Positions 42,645 through 51,596 of a stretch of DNA of 64,000 nt are shown here, one piece after another (position 1 is the stretch's first letter; each line of letters opens with the position of its first letter). The position numbers and the translations under genes are program-made. This DNA comes from Alistipes sp. (GTDB taxonomy: Bacteria; Bacteroidota; Bacteroidia; Bacteroidales; Rikenellaceae): the NCBI GenBank assembly GCA_021201825.1, contig JAJQED010000037.1:99516-163515 (forward strand), read 5' to 3'. Under the pieces are notes generated by a model that did not search any database, was not told the DNA's origin, and saw nothing but the letters and a program-made list of their open reading frames with translations.

Positions 42645-45326
42645 TCAGAGACCCGTGATCTTTTTGATCTCGTTCAGTTTATTGAGCGCTTCAAGGGGCG
42701 TCAGGGAGTTTATATCCAGGCCCTTAACCTCGTCGCGTATCTGCCGCAGGACAGGGTCGTCCAGCTGGAACATACTCAGCTGGAATTCCGGGGCGGCCTG
42801 CGCCGGGGATGAGTGCGAGAAACCTTTCATTTTTTCCAGCACCGCGTCGGCGGCCTTGCCCGGGCGTTTACCCTGCTTGCTTTTGGTTTCCTGAACATCG
42901 ACGTTGCGCTTGGTGCCCTCCATGCTTGTCAGCAGTTGGGTCGCCCGGTCCACTACCTTTTTGGGCATCCCGGCCATCCGGGCCACATGTATCCCGAACG
43001 AATGTTCCGTACCGCCCGGCACGAGCTTGCGCAGGAAGATAATGTTGTTGCCTACCTCCTTGACACTCACATTGTAATTCTTCACTCTCGGGCAGAATTC
43101 CTCGATCTCGTTAAGCTCGTGGTAATGCGTGGCGAAAAGCGTTTTGGGTTTCGAGTGGTGCCCGTGGATGTATTCCACCATAGCCCAGGCGATGGAGATG
43201 CCGTCATACGTGCTGGTACCCCGCCCGATCTCGTCCAACAACAGCAGGCTCCGGTCCGAAAGGTTGTTAAGGATACTTGCCGACTCGAGCATTTCGACCA
43301 TAAACGTACTCTCGCCCTGCGAAATATTGTCCGACGCACCCACGCGCGTAAATATCTTGTCCACCACTCCTATCTTCGCGGCCGCGGCCGGGACAAAGCT
43401 ACCTATCTGGGCCATCAGGACGATTAGGGCCGTCTGGCGGAGCAAGGCGGATTTACCCGCCATGTTGGGCCCGGTGATCATCATAATCTGCTGACTGTCG
43501 TCGTCCAACAGGATATCGTTCGGGATATACTGTTCACCTACCGGCATGAGTGTCTCGATCACCGGGTGTCGCCCCTGGTTGATCTTCAGCCCCTTGCCCT
43601 CGTCCAGCACAGGGCGGCAATAATTCCTCTCCCGGGCTACGGTGGCGAACGATAGCAGGCAGTCCAGCCGGGCAACGGCGGCCGAATTGCGCTGCATAAT
43701 GCGCAGGTATTTGGCAAGATACTCCACCAACTCGCCGTAAAGACGCTGCTCGATAGCTATTATCTTCTCTTCGGCCCCAAGGATTTTCGATTCGTATTCT
43801 TTAAGCTCCTCGGTGATGTATCGCTCGGCCGAAGTAAGGGTCTGCTTGCGTATCCACCCCTCCGGTACCTTGTCCTTGTGGGTGTTGCGCACCTCGATAT
43901 AATAACCGAAGACGTTGTTGAAGCTTATCTTCAGGGAGGGTATCCCGGTTTTTTCGCTCTCCCTCTGCTGGATCTCGGCCAAAAAGTCTTTGCCCCGGAT
44001 GGCGATGGTGCGAAGTTCGTCCAGCTCGAGGTCCACCCCGTCCGCGATTACACCGCCCTTGAGAAGCTGGTTGGACGGGTCGGGGTAAACGTCGCTCGCT
44101 ATCTTCTCCCGCACCTCGGTCATCAGCTCTATCTCCTCGGCAAGGCCGGACAGTGCGGCATTGCCGCAATCCTTTAATTTTTCCCGGAGCGATGCCATCG
44201 CCTCCAGAGAATTCTTGAGCTGCACCACCTCGCGCGGCAATACCCGCTGGGCGGCAATTCGCGAACCTATGCGTTCCAGGTCACCTATTAGCGACAGGCT
44301 GCCGGATATCTCTTCGCTGAAATCGGCCTCGTACCGCAGGAACCCCACGATGTCGTGCCTGTATGAAAGCTCCTTGAGGTCCTTGATAGGCAAGGCTATC
44401 CATTTTTTCAGCATGCGCGACCCCATCGGGGTGAACGTGCGGTCCACCACATCGGCGAACGACGTTCGCCGGGCCTCCCCGTTGGGGAAAAGCTCCAGGT
44501 TACGTATGGTGAACTTGTCGATCCATACGTATTTGTCCTCGTCGATACGCGAGATGGACGATATGTGGTCCACCTGCCGGTGTTCGGTAAACTCCAGGTA
44601 ATAGAGTATGGCCCCGGCGGCGGCGATGGCGCTCGGAAGCGAATCGATACCGAACCCCTTGAGGGATTTGGTGTTGAACTGGCGGCAAAGTTTCTCGCGG
44701 TTGGTTTCCTCCGAAAACACCCACTCGTCCAGTTTATAAGTATAGTATTTCGAGCCGAAAGCCTCCGTGAACCGCTCATGGGCTATACGCTGGTAAATGA
44801 CCTCTTTGGGCGCGAAGTTGGACAACAGTTTGTCTATATAGGAATCACTGCCCTGTGCCGCATAGAATTCCCCGGTGGAAATATCCAGGAAAGCGATCCC
44901 AGTGGTCTGGGCACCGAAGTAAACGGAAGCGAGGAACGTATTCTCGCGGCCTGAAAGAATATTGTCGCTCAGGGCGATACCGGGCGTAACCAGCTCCACC
45001 ACCCCGCGTTTGACGATCTTTTTGGCCGTCTTCGGGTCTTCCAACTGCTCGCATATGGCAACCCGTTCCCCGGCCCGCACCAGCTTGGGCAGGTAGGTAT
45101 CCAACGCATGGTAAGGGAAACCGGCAAGCTCTACGGACGATGCGGACCCGTTGGCCCGGCGGGTAAGGGTGATCCCGAGGATACTGCTGGTCTTGATAGC
45201 GTCCTCACCGAATGTCTCGTAAAAATCCCCGACACGGAAAAGCAGGATCGCGTCGGGATGTACGGCTTTGAAACCGTAATACTGCGTCATCAGGGGAGTT
45301 TCGACGTATTTTTTCTCTTGCGCCAC
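42645..45326 (-). CDS. mutS: DNA mismatch repair protein MutS
   Basis: 893 residues, full length. Mismatch-binding motif FYETF near residue 35 ([11 protein letters not shown]), connector, core and clamp domains, and a C-terminal ATPase with Walker [15 protein letters not shown] (near 617), Walker [17 protein letters not shown] and [11 protein letters not shown]. MutS dimers find base mismatches and call MutL. It is monocistronic with its own -7 box; the sequence looks intact. Confidence 0.98.
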   Translation of the reverse strand: MAQEKKYVETPLMTQYYGFKAVHPDAILLFRVGDFYETFGEDAIKTSSILGITLTRRANGSASSVELAGFPYHALDTYLPKLVRAGERVAICEQLEDPKTAKKIVKRGVVELVTPGIALSDNILSGRENTFLASVYFGAQTTGIAFLDISTGEFYAAQGSDSYIDKLLSNFAPKEVIYQRIAHERFTEAFGSKYYTYKLDEWVFSEETNREKLCRQFNTKSLKGFGIDSLPSAIAAAGAILYYLEFTEHRQVDHISSISRIDEDKYVWIDKFTIRNLELFPNGEARRTSFADVVDRTFTPMGSRMLKKWIALPIKDLKELSYRHDIVGFLRYEADFSEEISGSLSLIGDLERIGSRIAAQRVLPREVVQLKNSLEAMASLREKLKDCGNAALSGLAEEIELMTEVREKIASDVYPDPSNQLLKGGVIADGVDLELDELRTIAIRGKDFLAEIQQRESEKTGIPSLKISFNNVFGYYIEVRNTHKDKVPEGWIRKQTLTSAERYITEELKEYESKILGAEEKIIAIEQRLYGELVEYLAKYLRIMQRNSAAVARLDCLLSFATVARERNYCRPVLDEGKGLKINQGRHPVIETLMPVGEQYIPNDILLDDDSQQIMMITGPNMAGKSALLRQTALIVLMAQIGSFVPAAAAKIGVVDKIFTRVGASDNISQGESTFMVEMLESASILNNLSDRSLLLLDEIGRGTSTYDGISIAWAMVEYIHGHHSKPKTLFATHYHELNEIEEFCPRVKNYNVSVKEVGNNIIFLRKLVPGGTEHSFGIHVARMAGMPKKVVDRATQLLTSMEGTKRNVDVQETKSKQGKRPGKAADAVLEKMKGFSHSSPAQAAPEFQLSMFQLDDPVLRQIRDEVKGLDINSLTPLEALNKLNEIKKITGL

Positions 45327-45380
45327 GTTAGGGTATCGTATTAAATATAATTTTTAAGCGGTTCAGGCACAGCCAGTCTG

Positions 45381-45388
45381 CAAAGTTA
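45381..45388 (-). promoter_or_regulatory. -7 box for mutS
   Basis: TAACTTTG on the minus strand, exact match, leader about 50 nt. Confidence 0.55.
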
Positions 45389-45502
45389 CTCAAACTTTCG
45401 TTAATAATCCAGAAACCCCTGTCCCGAAAAATCCGGGGGATCGTCCGTGCGGTCCGGCCCCGCTCCCCATGGGAGGAGGGCACCAATTATAAAACGAATC
45501 CG

Positions 45503-45510
45503 TAAATTTG
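45503..45510 (+). promoter_or_regulatory. -7 box directly before the small HTH gene
   Basis: TAAATTTG, exact match, ending only 4 bp before ATG 45515. The expected start point falls on or next to the A of ATG, so the mRNA is probably leaderless. Confidence 0.6.
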
Positions 45511-45514
45511 CCCT

Positions 45515-45715
45515 ATGGCCGAAAACAAAAACAGAGACCTCGCAATTACGATCTCGTCACGGTTAAAAGAGGTCCGCAGGCAAAAGGGAATAAAACAGGA
45601 GGAGGTGATCTTCGACCTTGGGATCAATATCGGCCGACTCGAGACCGGCGAGAACATTGTCACCCTGCCGACCTTAAGAAAACTTTGCGAGTATTACGGG
45701 ATCACATTCGAATAA
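45515..45715 (+). CDS. Small XRE-type helix-turn-helix protein
   Basis: 66 residues consisting of little more than one HTH domain (ISSRLKEVRRQKGIKQEEVIFDLGINIGRLETGENIVTLPTLRKLCEYYGI). Such single-domain regulators bind DNA as dimers. It is transcribed towards the RecD-like helicase gene (convergent), with no obvious partner gene; a toxin-antitoxin partner was looked for and not found. The promoter position implies a leaderless message. Confidence 0.75.
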   Translation: MAENKNRDLAITISSRLKEVRRQKGIKQEEVIFDLGINIGRLETGENIVTLPTLRKLCEYYGITFE

Positions 45716-45755
45716 TTTTTCCGGGGGCTCGGCTAAATTTCAGGCCCTGCCGGCC

Positions 45756-45830
45756 GGCCATGCAGTTACCCGTCCGCTCCGTCGAAAAACCGTTCGTCGA
45801 AATTGACCAGATAGAGCCTCCCCGTCGCAC
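45756..45830 (-). pseudogene. Duplicated 3' end of a RecD-like helicase gene
   Basis: This segment repeats, with a period of 84 bp, the last 75 bp or so of the helicase gene (45840-45914). On the minus strand it encodes RLYLVNFDERFFDGADG and then a stop, against RLYLVNFDERFFDGTDG and a stop in the intact gene. Differences are mostly at third codon positions, so the segment was once selected as protein: it is the tail left from a tandem paralogue, not a recent slip. Confidence 0.65.
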
Positions 45831-45849
45831 GCGATAGGCCGACCATGCG

Positions 45850-47274
45850 TCACCCGTCCGTTCCGTCGAAAAACCGTTCGTCGAAATTAACAAGGTAGAG
45901 CCTCTCCGTGGCGCGGGTGAGGGCCGTATATAGCCACCGCATCAGGTCCCGGGACATCTGCTCCTCGCCGAACAGCATCTTATCCACGAAAACCGCTTTC
46001 CACTGGCCGCCCTGGGCCTTATGGCAGGTCACGGCATAGGCGAACTTCACCTGCAGGGCATTGAAGTGGGGGTTATCTGAGACCGCCTTGTAACGCTTTC
46101 GCTTGCCGGTAATATCGGCGTAATCCTCCTCCACGGCGTGGAACAGCCGGAACGTATCGTCGCGAGAGAGCGAGGGCGTCTCGCCAGCGAGGGTGTCGAG
46201 CAGCAGGCGACAGTCCACATCGATGCCCTCATAGTCGGGAAACTCGAGGACCGCCTCGGCGAACCGGAACCCGTACAGCTCCTCGACCCGGCGGAGCCGG
46301 GCAAGGCGCGCTATGTCACCGTTTGCGATAAATTCCATCCGTGAATCTTCCTCTTTGGGCCCGTAGAAATAATTGTTCTTAACGACCATCAGCATATCGC
46401 CCGTTTCCAGCTCCTCCTCCAGGTAGAGCACGTTGCGGCGTATACCCTCGTTGAACCGGCCGGCTCTCTTGTTGGAGCGGGTGATGACGATCGTCTCGTC
46501 CCGGCCGTAGCGTGAATAGCAATCCTCGACCGTCTCGAGGAACTCCCCTCCGTCGAGCGCCTTGAAGTCCGGGAAGGACATATCGAACAACGGGGTCTCA
46601 TAAATCCCAGCTTCGAGCATACAGCGCACGAGGGTCGCATTGAACAGTATCCCGGAATCTTCCTGCTGGCGCACCACCTCGTCCAGCGAGGCGTATTCCA
46701 CCGGCCCGAATTGCTCCATCTTGCGGGGGTCGAGGGCGGGACTGGTCTCATGGCCCACGGGAGGCAGCTGGGCGTTGTCGCCTACGAACATGAGCCGGCA
46801 CCGTTTACCCGTACGGACATATCTAACGAGGTCTTCCAGTACGCTTCCCGAGCCGAATACATGGTCGCTCCCCCGGTCGGTCAGCATCGAGGCTTCGTCG
46901 ACTATAAACACCGCGTCGGCCTCGCGGTTATAGTCCAGCGCAAAGGAGGAGTCGGGGTCGGAGGCGCTCTTTTGGCGGTAAATTTTCTTGTGGATGGTAT
47001 AGGCTTTGTCACCCGTATATCGGGCCATAACTTTTGCCGCCCGGCCCGTCGGGGCCAGCAGTACGGCTTTGGTTCCGTTGGCCTTTAACGCAGCGACAAA
47101 AGAGGCGATGAGAGTCGTTTTGCCGGTTCCGGCATAACCATTGAGTATGAAAATCGCATCTGCCCGCTCCCCGCAGAGCCAGCAGGCCATGCGCTCCATG
47201 ATTTTTTTTTGCCCAATAGTTGGCGTAAATGCAAAATTACTGTAAATTTGAGACGCAATATACTGACTTAACAT
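45850..47274 (-). CDS. RecD-like/UvrD-C helicase (ATP-binding domain protein)
   Basis: 474 residues. Walker A GYAGTGKTT near residue 47, an AAA_30-type ATPase with VFIVDEASML (near 125) and DNAQLPPVG, and a C-terminal UvrD_C_2 part with TCHKAQGGQWKAVFVD and the last motif LYTALTRATERLYLVNFDERF. Short superfamily 1 helicases of this type resemble RecD2 or Dda; no RecBC partner lies here. It may process replication or recombination intermediates. Its 3' end is present a second time just downstream. Confidence 0.85.
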   Translation of the reverse strand: MLSQYIASQIYSNFAFTPTIGQKKIMERMACWLCGERADAIFILNGYAGTGKTTLIASFVAALKANGTKAVLLAPTGRAAKVMARYTGDKAYTIHKKIYRQKSASDPDSSFALDYNREADAVFIVDEASMLTDRGSDHVFGSGSVLEDLVRYVRTGKRCRLMFVGDNAQLPPVGHETSPALDPRKMEQFGPVEYASLDEVVRQQEDSGILFNATLVRCMLEAGIYETPLFDMSFPDFKALDGGEFLETVEDCYSRYGRDETIVITRSNKRAGRFNEGIRRNVLYLEEELETGDMLMVVKNNYFYGPKEEDSRMEFIANGDIARLARLRRVEELYGFRFAEAVLEFPDYEGIDVDCRLLLDTLAGETPSLSRDDTFRLFHAVEEDYADITGKRKRYKAVSDNPHFNALQVKFAYAVTCHKAQGGQWKAVFVDKMLFGEEQMSRDLMRWLYTALTRATERLYLVNFDERFFDGTDG

Positions 47275-47375
47275 TTGCTACGGCATTCGGCTGGTTAGGG
47301 ATTTGCACGGCGGGGAGGGGGAAGTCCGCAGGGATATCCGCCCGCTTTCCGGGTAACGGGAAGTGCCGCCCCGGG

Positions 47376-47383
47376 TATTTTTG
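47376..47383 (+). promoter_or_regulatory. -7 box for the operon starting at 47410
   Basis: TATTTTTG, exact match, 26 bp before ATG. Another match, TAAATTTG, lies at 47243-47250 but within the 5' end of the opposite helicase gene. Confidence 0.55.
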
Positions 47384-47409
47384 TACAAACTTAAAATTAA
47401 AATATCGAA

Positions 47410-48021
47410 ATGAAAAGAGTTTTACAGATCGTTCTCGCGTTGGCCATCGTCGGTCTGATTTACTGGCTGTACAACAGCCTAATGACCCCGATCAGGTTCC
47501 AGAAAGAGGTTGCGGTGCGCGAAGCCGCTGTGATCAGCCGTATCAAGGACATCCGGTCGGCCCAGCAGGCTTACAAACAGAAATACCAGAGGTATACCCC
47601 GAGCTTCGACACGCTTATACATTTTATCCTGAACGATACTCTTGTATACGACCGGACCAGCGGTTCGGCGGACGACTCGGTCGCCGTAGCCCGTGGGCTG
47701 GTCAGCACCGAACAGTTCAAACGTGCCGTAATGGACACCATATTCAGCAACAGGCTTTCGCGCCAGGACGTTCTGGACCTGCCGCTAATCCCGTACGGGG
47801 ACGGTGCGAGGTTTATCATGGATGCGGGCAACTTCGAGACCGACTCCAAGGTCGTGGTTCCTGTATTCGAGGCCAAGGCTCCGTATAAGGCGTTCCTTTC
47901 GGACCTCGACAGGCAGGAACTGATCAACCTGATCGACGACGCCAAGACCCTCGAGAGGTATCCCGGGATCAAGGTCGGCGCCATGGACCAGGCTACCAAC
48001 GACGCCGGTAACTGGGAATAG
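47410..48021 (+). CDS. Membrane-anchored protein of unknown function
   Basis: 203 residues. One N-terminal membrane helix (VLQIVLALAIVGLIYWLYNSL, about 4-24), then a charged helical stretch (VREAAVISRIKDIRSAQQAYKQKYQRYTPS) reminiscent of the start of pilin-like (type II secretion pseudopilin) proteins, and a mixed C-terminal domain. No prepilin peptidase site was recognised, so the pilin similarity is weak. It lies 4 bp before DUF3822 in one operon with rsmD. Confidence 0.7.
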   Translation: MKRVLQIVLALAIVGLIYWLYNSLMTPIRFQKEVAVREAAVISRIKDIRSAQQAYKQKYQRYTPSFDTLIHFILNDTLVYDRTSGSADDSVAVARGLVSTEQFKRAVMDTIFSNRLSRQDVLDLPLIPYGDGARFIMDAGNFETDSKVVVPVFEAKAPYKAFLSDLDRQELINLIDDAKTLERYPGIKVGAMDQATNDAGNWE

Positions 48022-48025
48022 CGAT

Positions 48026-48748
48026 ATGGCAAAGGAAATAATGTCCATCCGGCTGTCGGCGGATGGACTTTCTTTTTGGACGGGTCTCCAGCCGGGCAAA
48101 GCGGCCCCGCAGGAGGTTGAAGAGATAAGCCGGGTCGATTACCCGCTTTGCACCGGGGGGCGCTCCCTCGAAGAATCCATTCGGGAAGCGGTTTCGGAGT
48201 ATACGGGCATACTTGCCGCCCATGGCCGGGAGTTGCCGGGCAAGAAAAAATTCTTTGCAAATACGGTGGATGCCGTGCTCGTTCCGGAGGAGTTGTTCGA
48301 AGAAGATGACGCCGGGCGGTACATGGCCCTGCACGGTTACGGGCCGATCAAGGGGACTTATATCGTATGTTCGAAACCCATACGGGGAACAGTGGCGCTG
48401 ATGCGACTTCCCAAAAAAGCGATGGAGGTTTTGGGAAAACAGCTCGGGAAATTTTCCGTGGCCCACTTGCTCCAATATAACCTGTTGCTGGGCCCGGAAG
48501 ATAGCGGGGATACCATCCGTATTTACCTTTCCCCTACCCTCTGCCATATCACGGCATGGAAAAGCGGAGACCTGAAACTCGCCGAGGCCTACCCGTATTC
48601 TTCAGTAGCTGACGTAGGATATTTCCTTGCTTGCATAACGGAAAATGTGGGACTGGACGGCAAATGCCGGATCCTGTTGCGGGGACATAATGCCGACGAG
48701 GCCATACAGGGGCTGTCACGCACTTTCAGAAGTTGCATATGCGGATAA
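48026..48748 (+). CDS. DUF3822 protein
   Basis: 240 residues, soluble. It shows an actin/hexokinase-like run of strands (MSIRLSADGLSFW, DAVLVPEELFEEDDAGRY, IRIYLSPTLCHITAWKSGDLKLAEAYPYSSVADVGYFLACI), the pattern of DUF3822, a Bacteroidota family. It commonly precedes rsmD, and here overlaps it by 10 bp. Function unknown; a link to ribosome or rRNA maturation is inferred only from the neighbour. Confidence 0.85.
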   Translation: MAKEIMSIRLSADGLSFWTGLQPGKAAPQEVEEISRVDYPLCTGGRSLEESIREAVSEYTGILAAHGRELPGKKKFFANTVDAVLVPEELFEEDDAGRYMALHGYGPIKGTYIVCSKPIRGTVALMRLPKKAMEVLGKQLGKFSVAHLLQYNLLLGPEDSGDTIRIYLSPTLCHITAWKSGDLKLAEAYPYSSVADVGYFLACITENVGLDGKCRILLRGHNADEAIQGLSRTFRSCICG

Positions 48749-49275
48749 TCAGCGGGACCCACCGGGGCCGGCAGATAAATCCGCCCCGCAATCTGCGGGC
48801 AAGACCTACGACGGATTTCGCAAAGGAGAACCTGTTCAATGTGCTGGGCAACCTGGTTGACTTCGAGGGATTGGAAGTGCTGGACCTTTTCGCCGGCACG
48901 GGCTCCATCAGTTACGAGTTCGCCTCGCGTGGGGCTGCGTCCGTGACGGCGGTTGAACTCAATGCGGTCCATTACAATTTTATCCGGCATACCGCCCGTC
49001 AACTCGGGTTCGGGAATATCCATCCGGTCAAGGCTAACGCCCTGCTCTACCTGAAAAACGTCGACAAAAAGTTCGACATCATTTTTTCCGACGCTCCGTA
49101 CGATATGCCGGGAGCGGAAGATGTAATTCCCCTTGTTTTCGAGCATAACCTTTTGACCGACGGAGGGTTACTCGTATTCGAGCATTCAGGGTCCCTTTCC
49201 TTTGAAAACCATCCCCGATACTCGCAGTCAAGGAATTACGGCAGTGTCCACTTTGATATTTTCACGAACGGGTGA
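48739..49275 (+). CDS. rsmD: 16S rRNA (guanine-966-N2)-methyltransferase, RsmD family
   Basis: 178 residues from ATG 48739 (a TTG two codons upstream is rejected). Family start MRIISGTHRGRQINPP, the basic RPTTDFAKENLFN segment, SAM motif LEVLDLFAGTGSISYEFASRGA, and catalytic motif FSDAPYDMP. RsmD normally has DPPY or DPPF at the last site; here the first Pro is Ala (DAPY). It methylates G966 of 16S rRNA. It is the end of the three-gene operon. Confidence 0.88.
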   Translation: MRIISGTHRGRQINPPRNLRARPTTDFAKENLFNVLGNLVDFEGLEVLDLFAGTGSISYEFASRGAASVTAVELNAVHYNFIRHTARQLGFGNIHPVKANALLYLKNVDKKFDIIFSDAPYDMPGAEDVIPLVFEHNLLTDGGLLVFEHSGSLSFENHPRYSQSRNYGSVHFDIFTNG

Positions 49276-49305
49276 GTGAAAAAATTCGACCGCTTTGGCG
49301 AAAAT

Positions 49306-49337
49306 TTTGCAGATTTAATAAAGATTGCTTAACTTTG
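49306..49337 (+). promoter_or_regulatory. Consensus promoter of tRNA-Asp
   Basis: TTTG (49306-49309), 20 bp, TAACTTTG (49330-49337): exact -33 and -7 boxes. The -7 box ends 15 bp before the tRNA. Confidence 0.8.
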
Positions 49338-49352
49338 CACTGCAAAACGCAC

Positions 49353-49426
49353 GGTGTGGTAGTTCAGCTGGTTAGAATACCTGCCTGTCACGCAGGGGGT
49401 CGCGGGTTCGAGTCCCGTCCATACCG
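49353..49426 (+). tRNA. tRNA-Asp (anticodon GTC)
   Basis: 74 nt. Acceptor stem GGTGTGG/CCATACC with one G-U, anticodon stem CCTGC/GCAGG enclosing CTGTCAC (anticodon GTC), and T-arm CGGGTTCGAGTCCCG. Discriminator G; CCA not encoded. Confidence 0.97.
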
Positions 49427-49437
49427 CAAACAAAATC

Positions 49438-49468
49438 AAGCACTTACAGAGATGTAAGTGCTTTTTCT
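49438..49468 (+). terminator. Terminator of tRNA-Asp
   Basis: Perfect 11-bp stem AAGCACTTACA/TGTAAGTGCTT (49438-49448 with 49453-49463), then TTTCTTTTT. Confidence 0.88.
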
Positions 49469-49476
49469 TTTTACCG

Positions 49477-49498
49477 TTTGCATACAATTTGCATACAA
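49477..49498. repeat. Tandem 11-bp repeat after tRNA-Asp
   Basis: TTTGCATACAA occurs twice back to back (49477-49487, 49488-49498), 51 bp after the tRNA. A 10-bp inverted repeat AGTTGTACGA/TCGTACAACT follows (49531-49540 with 49546-49555). The position just downstream of a tRNA gene is where integrase arm sites or att remnants are found. Confidence 0.4.
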
Positions 49499-49666
49499 CT
49501 TCGGTTTATCTTGGTTTTCCGGCCGAAAGCAGTTGTACGACATTTTCGTACAACTGAAATGCCAGCCCGAAACATATTACAGTCCCCGGGTTTTATTTAA
49601 GATTAATGGAATGCTGGAATTTTATGTTCCTGATCGAACAAAACCAGAACCCATTAATATTGACCG

Positions 49667-50149
49667 TTAACCGTATATAGTGTTCCACGGGGAGTCGAGG
49701 TACTCGTCGTCCATCCACGGTTTTGCTATTTCTATAAATTTACGCACTCCGCCATCCTTAACAAAACGTTTCCATATTGTATCCCCGTCTGTTCTGTTTT
49801 CACGCTCATAATTATGGGTGAGAAGATCTTTCAGGTATGCCTCGATAGCTTTATCGATCCTTTTGAACCTTTTCTTTTCATACTGGATCTCTACCACATA
49901 ATACTTTCCCTCCCTTTTTAATTCCAGACAGGTACCCATTGACATCTTTAAGTACTTATCGGAATACTGTATACCGATGCATTGAAAATCGCTATCAGTT
50001 CGTCTCAATGTCATTTTTATATCTCCGTCCAAAACATAGAAATGAACTTCATCAGTAAATACTTCCCCTCCCTGCGAATTAGGGGTAGTAACAGCATAAA
50101 GCTGAATATTCAGAGAGAGTAAAAGGATCGTAAATATCGCTCTTTTCAT
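49667..50149 (-). CDS. Small secreted protein of unknown function
   Basis: 160 residues. Signal peptide about 1-19 (MKRAIFTILLLSLNIQLYA). The mature part has FYVLDGDIKMTLRRTDSDFQCIGIQYSDKYLKMSMGTCLELK, with two Cys that could pair in the periplasm, then a long charged helical region (KKRFKRIDKAIEAYLKDLL). No family was recognised. Codon use is clearly AT-richer than in most of the window, as in the rest of this stretch after tRNA-Asp, which suggests transfer. Confidence 0.65.
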   Translation of the reverse strand: MKRAIFTILLLSLNIQLYAVTTPNSQGGEVFTDEVHFYVLDGDIKMTLRRTDSDFQCIGIQYSDKYLKMSMGTCLELKREGKYYVVEIQYEKKRFKRIDKAIEAYLKDLLTHNYERENRTDGDTIWKRFVKDGGVRKFIEIAKPWMDDEYLDSPWNTIYG

Positions 50150-50384
50150 AATTTCAATTAAGTTGAGTGTTCTTAATTCTTATCTTTTTTATCATTGAGT
50201 TTCCGTTTATTGGCGGGGTAAATATAACAATCTTTATCTTCCTCATAAACCTTTCTCAAATGGAGCAGTATCGAATAATAATTCAAGGATATGCGATTAA
50301 ATTTACGATGGATTAAATGAAATAGTAACGGATCTTAACCTTTTACTTCTAAAAGGTATAACTGATATTGAAGAGGGTCATATG

Positions 50385-51317
50385 CTACCAGAACAACTTT
50401 GCCTGCAAACTCCTATGCGATTCGGATACTAAATCTACAATGTCAGTTTTATCGAGTGCTGATTGTCCGAATCTCGGATCGAGCGAGGGGGATGAAGAGT
50501 CAATATTGAGTTGGGGAGCGTATGTCGTGGCATAGCAGTACAAACATCCGTTCCCACATGTTGAATAATGGCCGATGTCCACTGATTCCATACAGTTACA
50601 ATGCGGTCGAAGATACCTCTCCCTTACTTTGCCAAAACGGTATCCGCAAATTTGCTCTATCTGGTCGCGGTCCACGCAAGCGCCGTGAGATATTCCGAAT
50701 TCATCGAGTCCTAATTCCGTAGCGCAGGTTTCGAGTTTGATTCCGAATCCCCGTGCAATTTTTCCGAACATTCCACCGATTTTCCTCATCTGATCAGAAT
50801 CGCTTTTCGAGACAGATAACGGATCGATCCTCTTTGCCACGAACGGATGGTGGATAATGAAACCGATCATACACTTATAGGCTTTATGCTGCAACTCCCG
50901 GCACAAATAGGTAAATGCCCGCCGATGAAAATCGAAATCATATTTAGGACTTAACATGACCGGATCATAACGCCAGACCATTCTCAATGAACCGATTTTG
51001 TCCGACAGTTCTTTAAAAACGGCCACCCTATGCTGCAATTTCGGCACATTGCTCTCCATCTCCCTACCGTAAGGGTTCATGGTGATATTGAACAAGTATT
51101 TATATTCTCCGAGTAAACGGAGTTTTTCCAGCATCGGAGCAGGATTTTTTGTCCGGAATACAATACAATCGACGATATCCGGTGTAAGCGCGACCCGGTA
51201 AAGCCTGCCACTGTTCTGGTGGTGATTGACTATTACATAACCCTCCCGTATACGGTTCATAAACCACTGCGAATGAAAAGCGGGTATATCCGTGCGGCGG
51301 CTGGCGCTGATTATCAT
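50385..51317 (-). CDS. DUF1848 protein
   Basis: 310 residues from the Met at 51317 (MIISASRRTDIPAFHSQWF); ten extra codons up to 51347 would run into the promoter. The N-terminal MIISASRRTDIPAF, the middle RTKNPAPML, and the C-terminal cysteine cluster ending in CGNGCLYCYAT (about 265-275) are DUF1848 hallmarks; the cluster may bind an iron-sulfur centre, as in related radical SAM-like photoproduct lyase folds. Enzymatic role unknown. It lies in the AT-rich stretch after tRNA-Asp. Confidence 0.85.
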   Translation of the reverse strand: MIISASRRTDIPAFHSQWFMNRIREGYVIVNHHQNSGRLYRVALTPDIVDCIVFRTKNPAPMLEKLRLLGEYKYLFNITMNPYGREMESNVPKLQHRVAVFKELSDKIGSLRMVWRYDPVMLSPKYDFDFHRRAFTYLCRELQHKAYKCMIGFIIHHPFVAKRIDPLSVSKSDSDQMRKIGGMFGKIARGFGIKLETCATELGLDEFGISHGACVDRDQIEQICGYRFGKVRERYLRPHCNCMESVDIGHYSTCGNGCLYCYATTYAPQLNIDSSSPSLDPRFGQSALDKTDIVDLVSESHRSLQAKLFW

Positions 51318-51344
51318 AAGGGTTAGTAGGTATCGATGGACTTT

Positions 51345-51352
51345 CAAAGATA
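51345..51352 (-). promoter_or_regulatory. -7 box for the DUF1848 gene
   Basis: TATCTTTG on the minus strand, exact match. It covers the alternative start at 51347, supporting the Met at 51317. A plus-strand match TATATTTG lies at 51365-51372 without a convincing gene behind it. Confidence 0.6.
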
Positions 51353-51596
51353 AGCCAACTCATTTATATTTGAACAACAATTTGCGTTCTCTCTTTCGCT
51401 GATACAGTTACACTCCGGTCGGCACTACGGCCCCCATACATGGAAGTTTTACCACGGATGGGAATCGAGGCTGACCGAACTACTTCCCGACTGATCCCGG
51501 ATAATGTAGATAGACTTGTTGACAGGCCTGCTTACGATCCCGCACGGGGGAATGAAAAATTTGTACCTATGGGTTACGGGTCCATCGGCCCCCGGG

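Noticed and set aside
45515..45715. Antitoxin of a toxin-antitoxin pair
   Set aside because: No toxin gene adjoins the small HTH gene on the same strand.
45702..45893. A 63-codon frame with repeated STNGFSTERTG
   Set aside because: It is an out-of-frame reading of the duplicated helicase 3' end.
49458..49670. A 70-codon plus-strand frame after tRNA-Asp
   Set aside because: It starts with GTG inside the tRNA terminator, runs through the tandem and inverted repeats and shows no recognisable domain.
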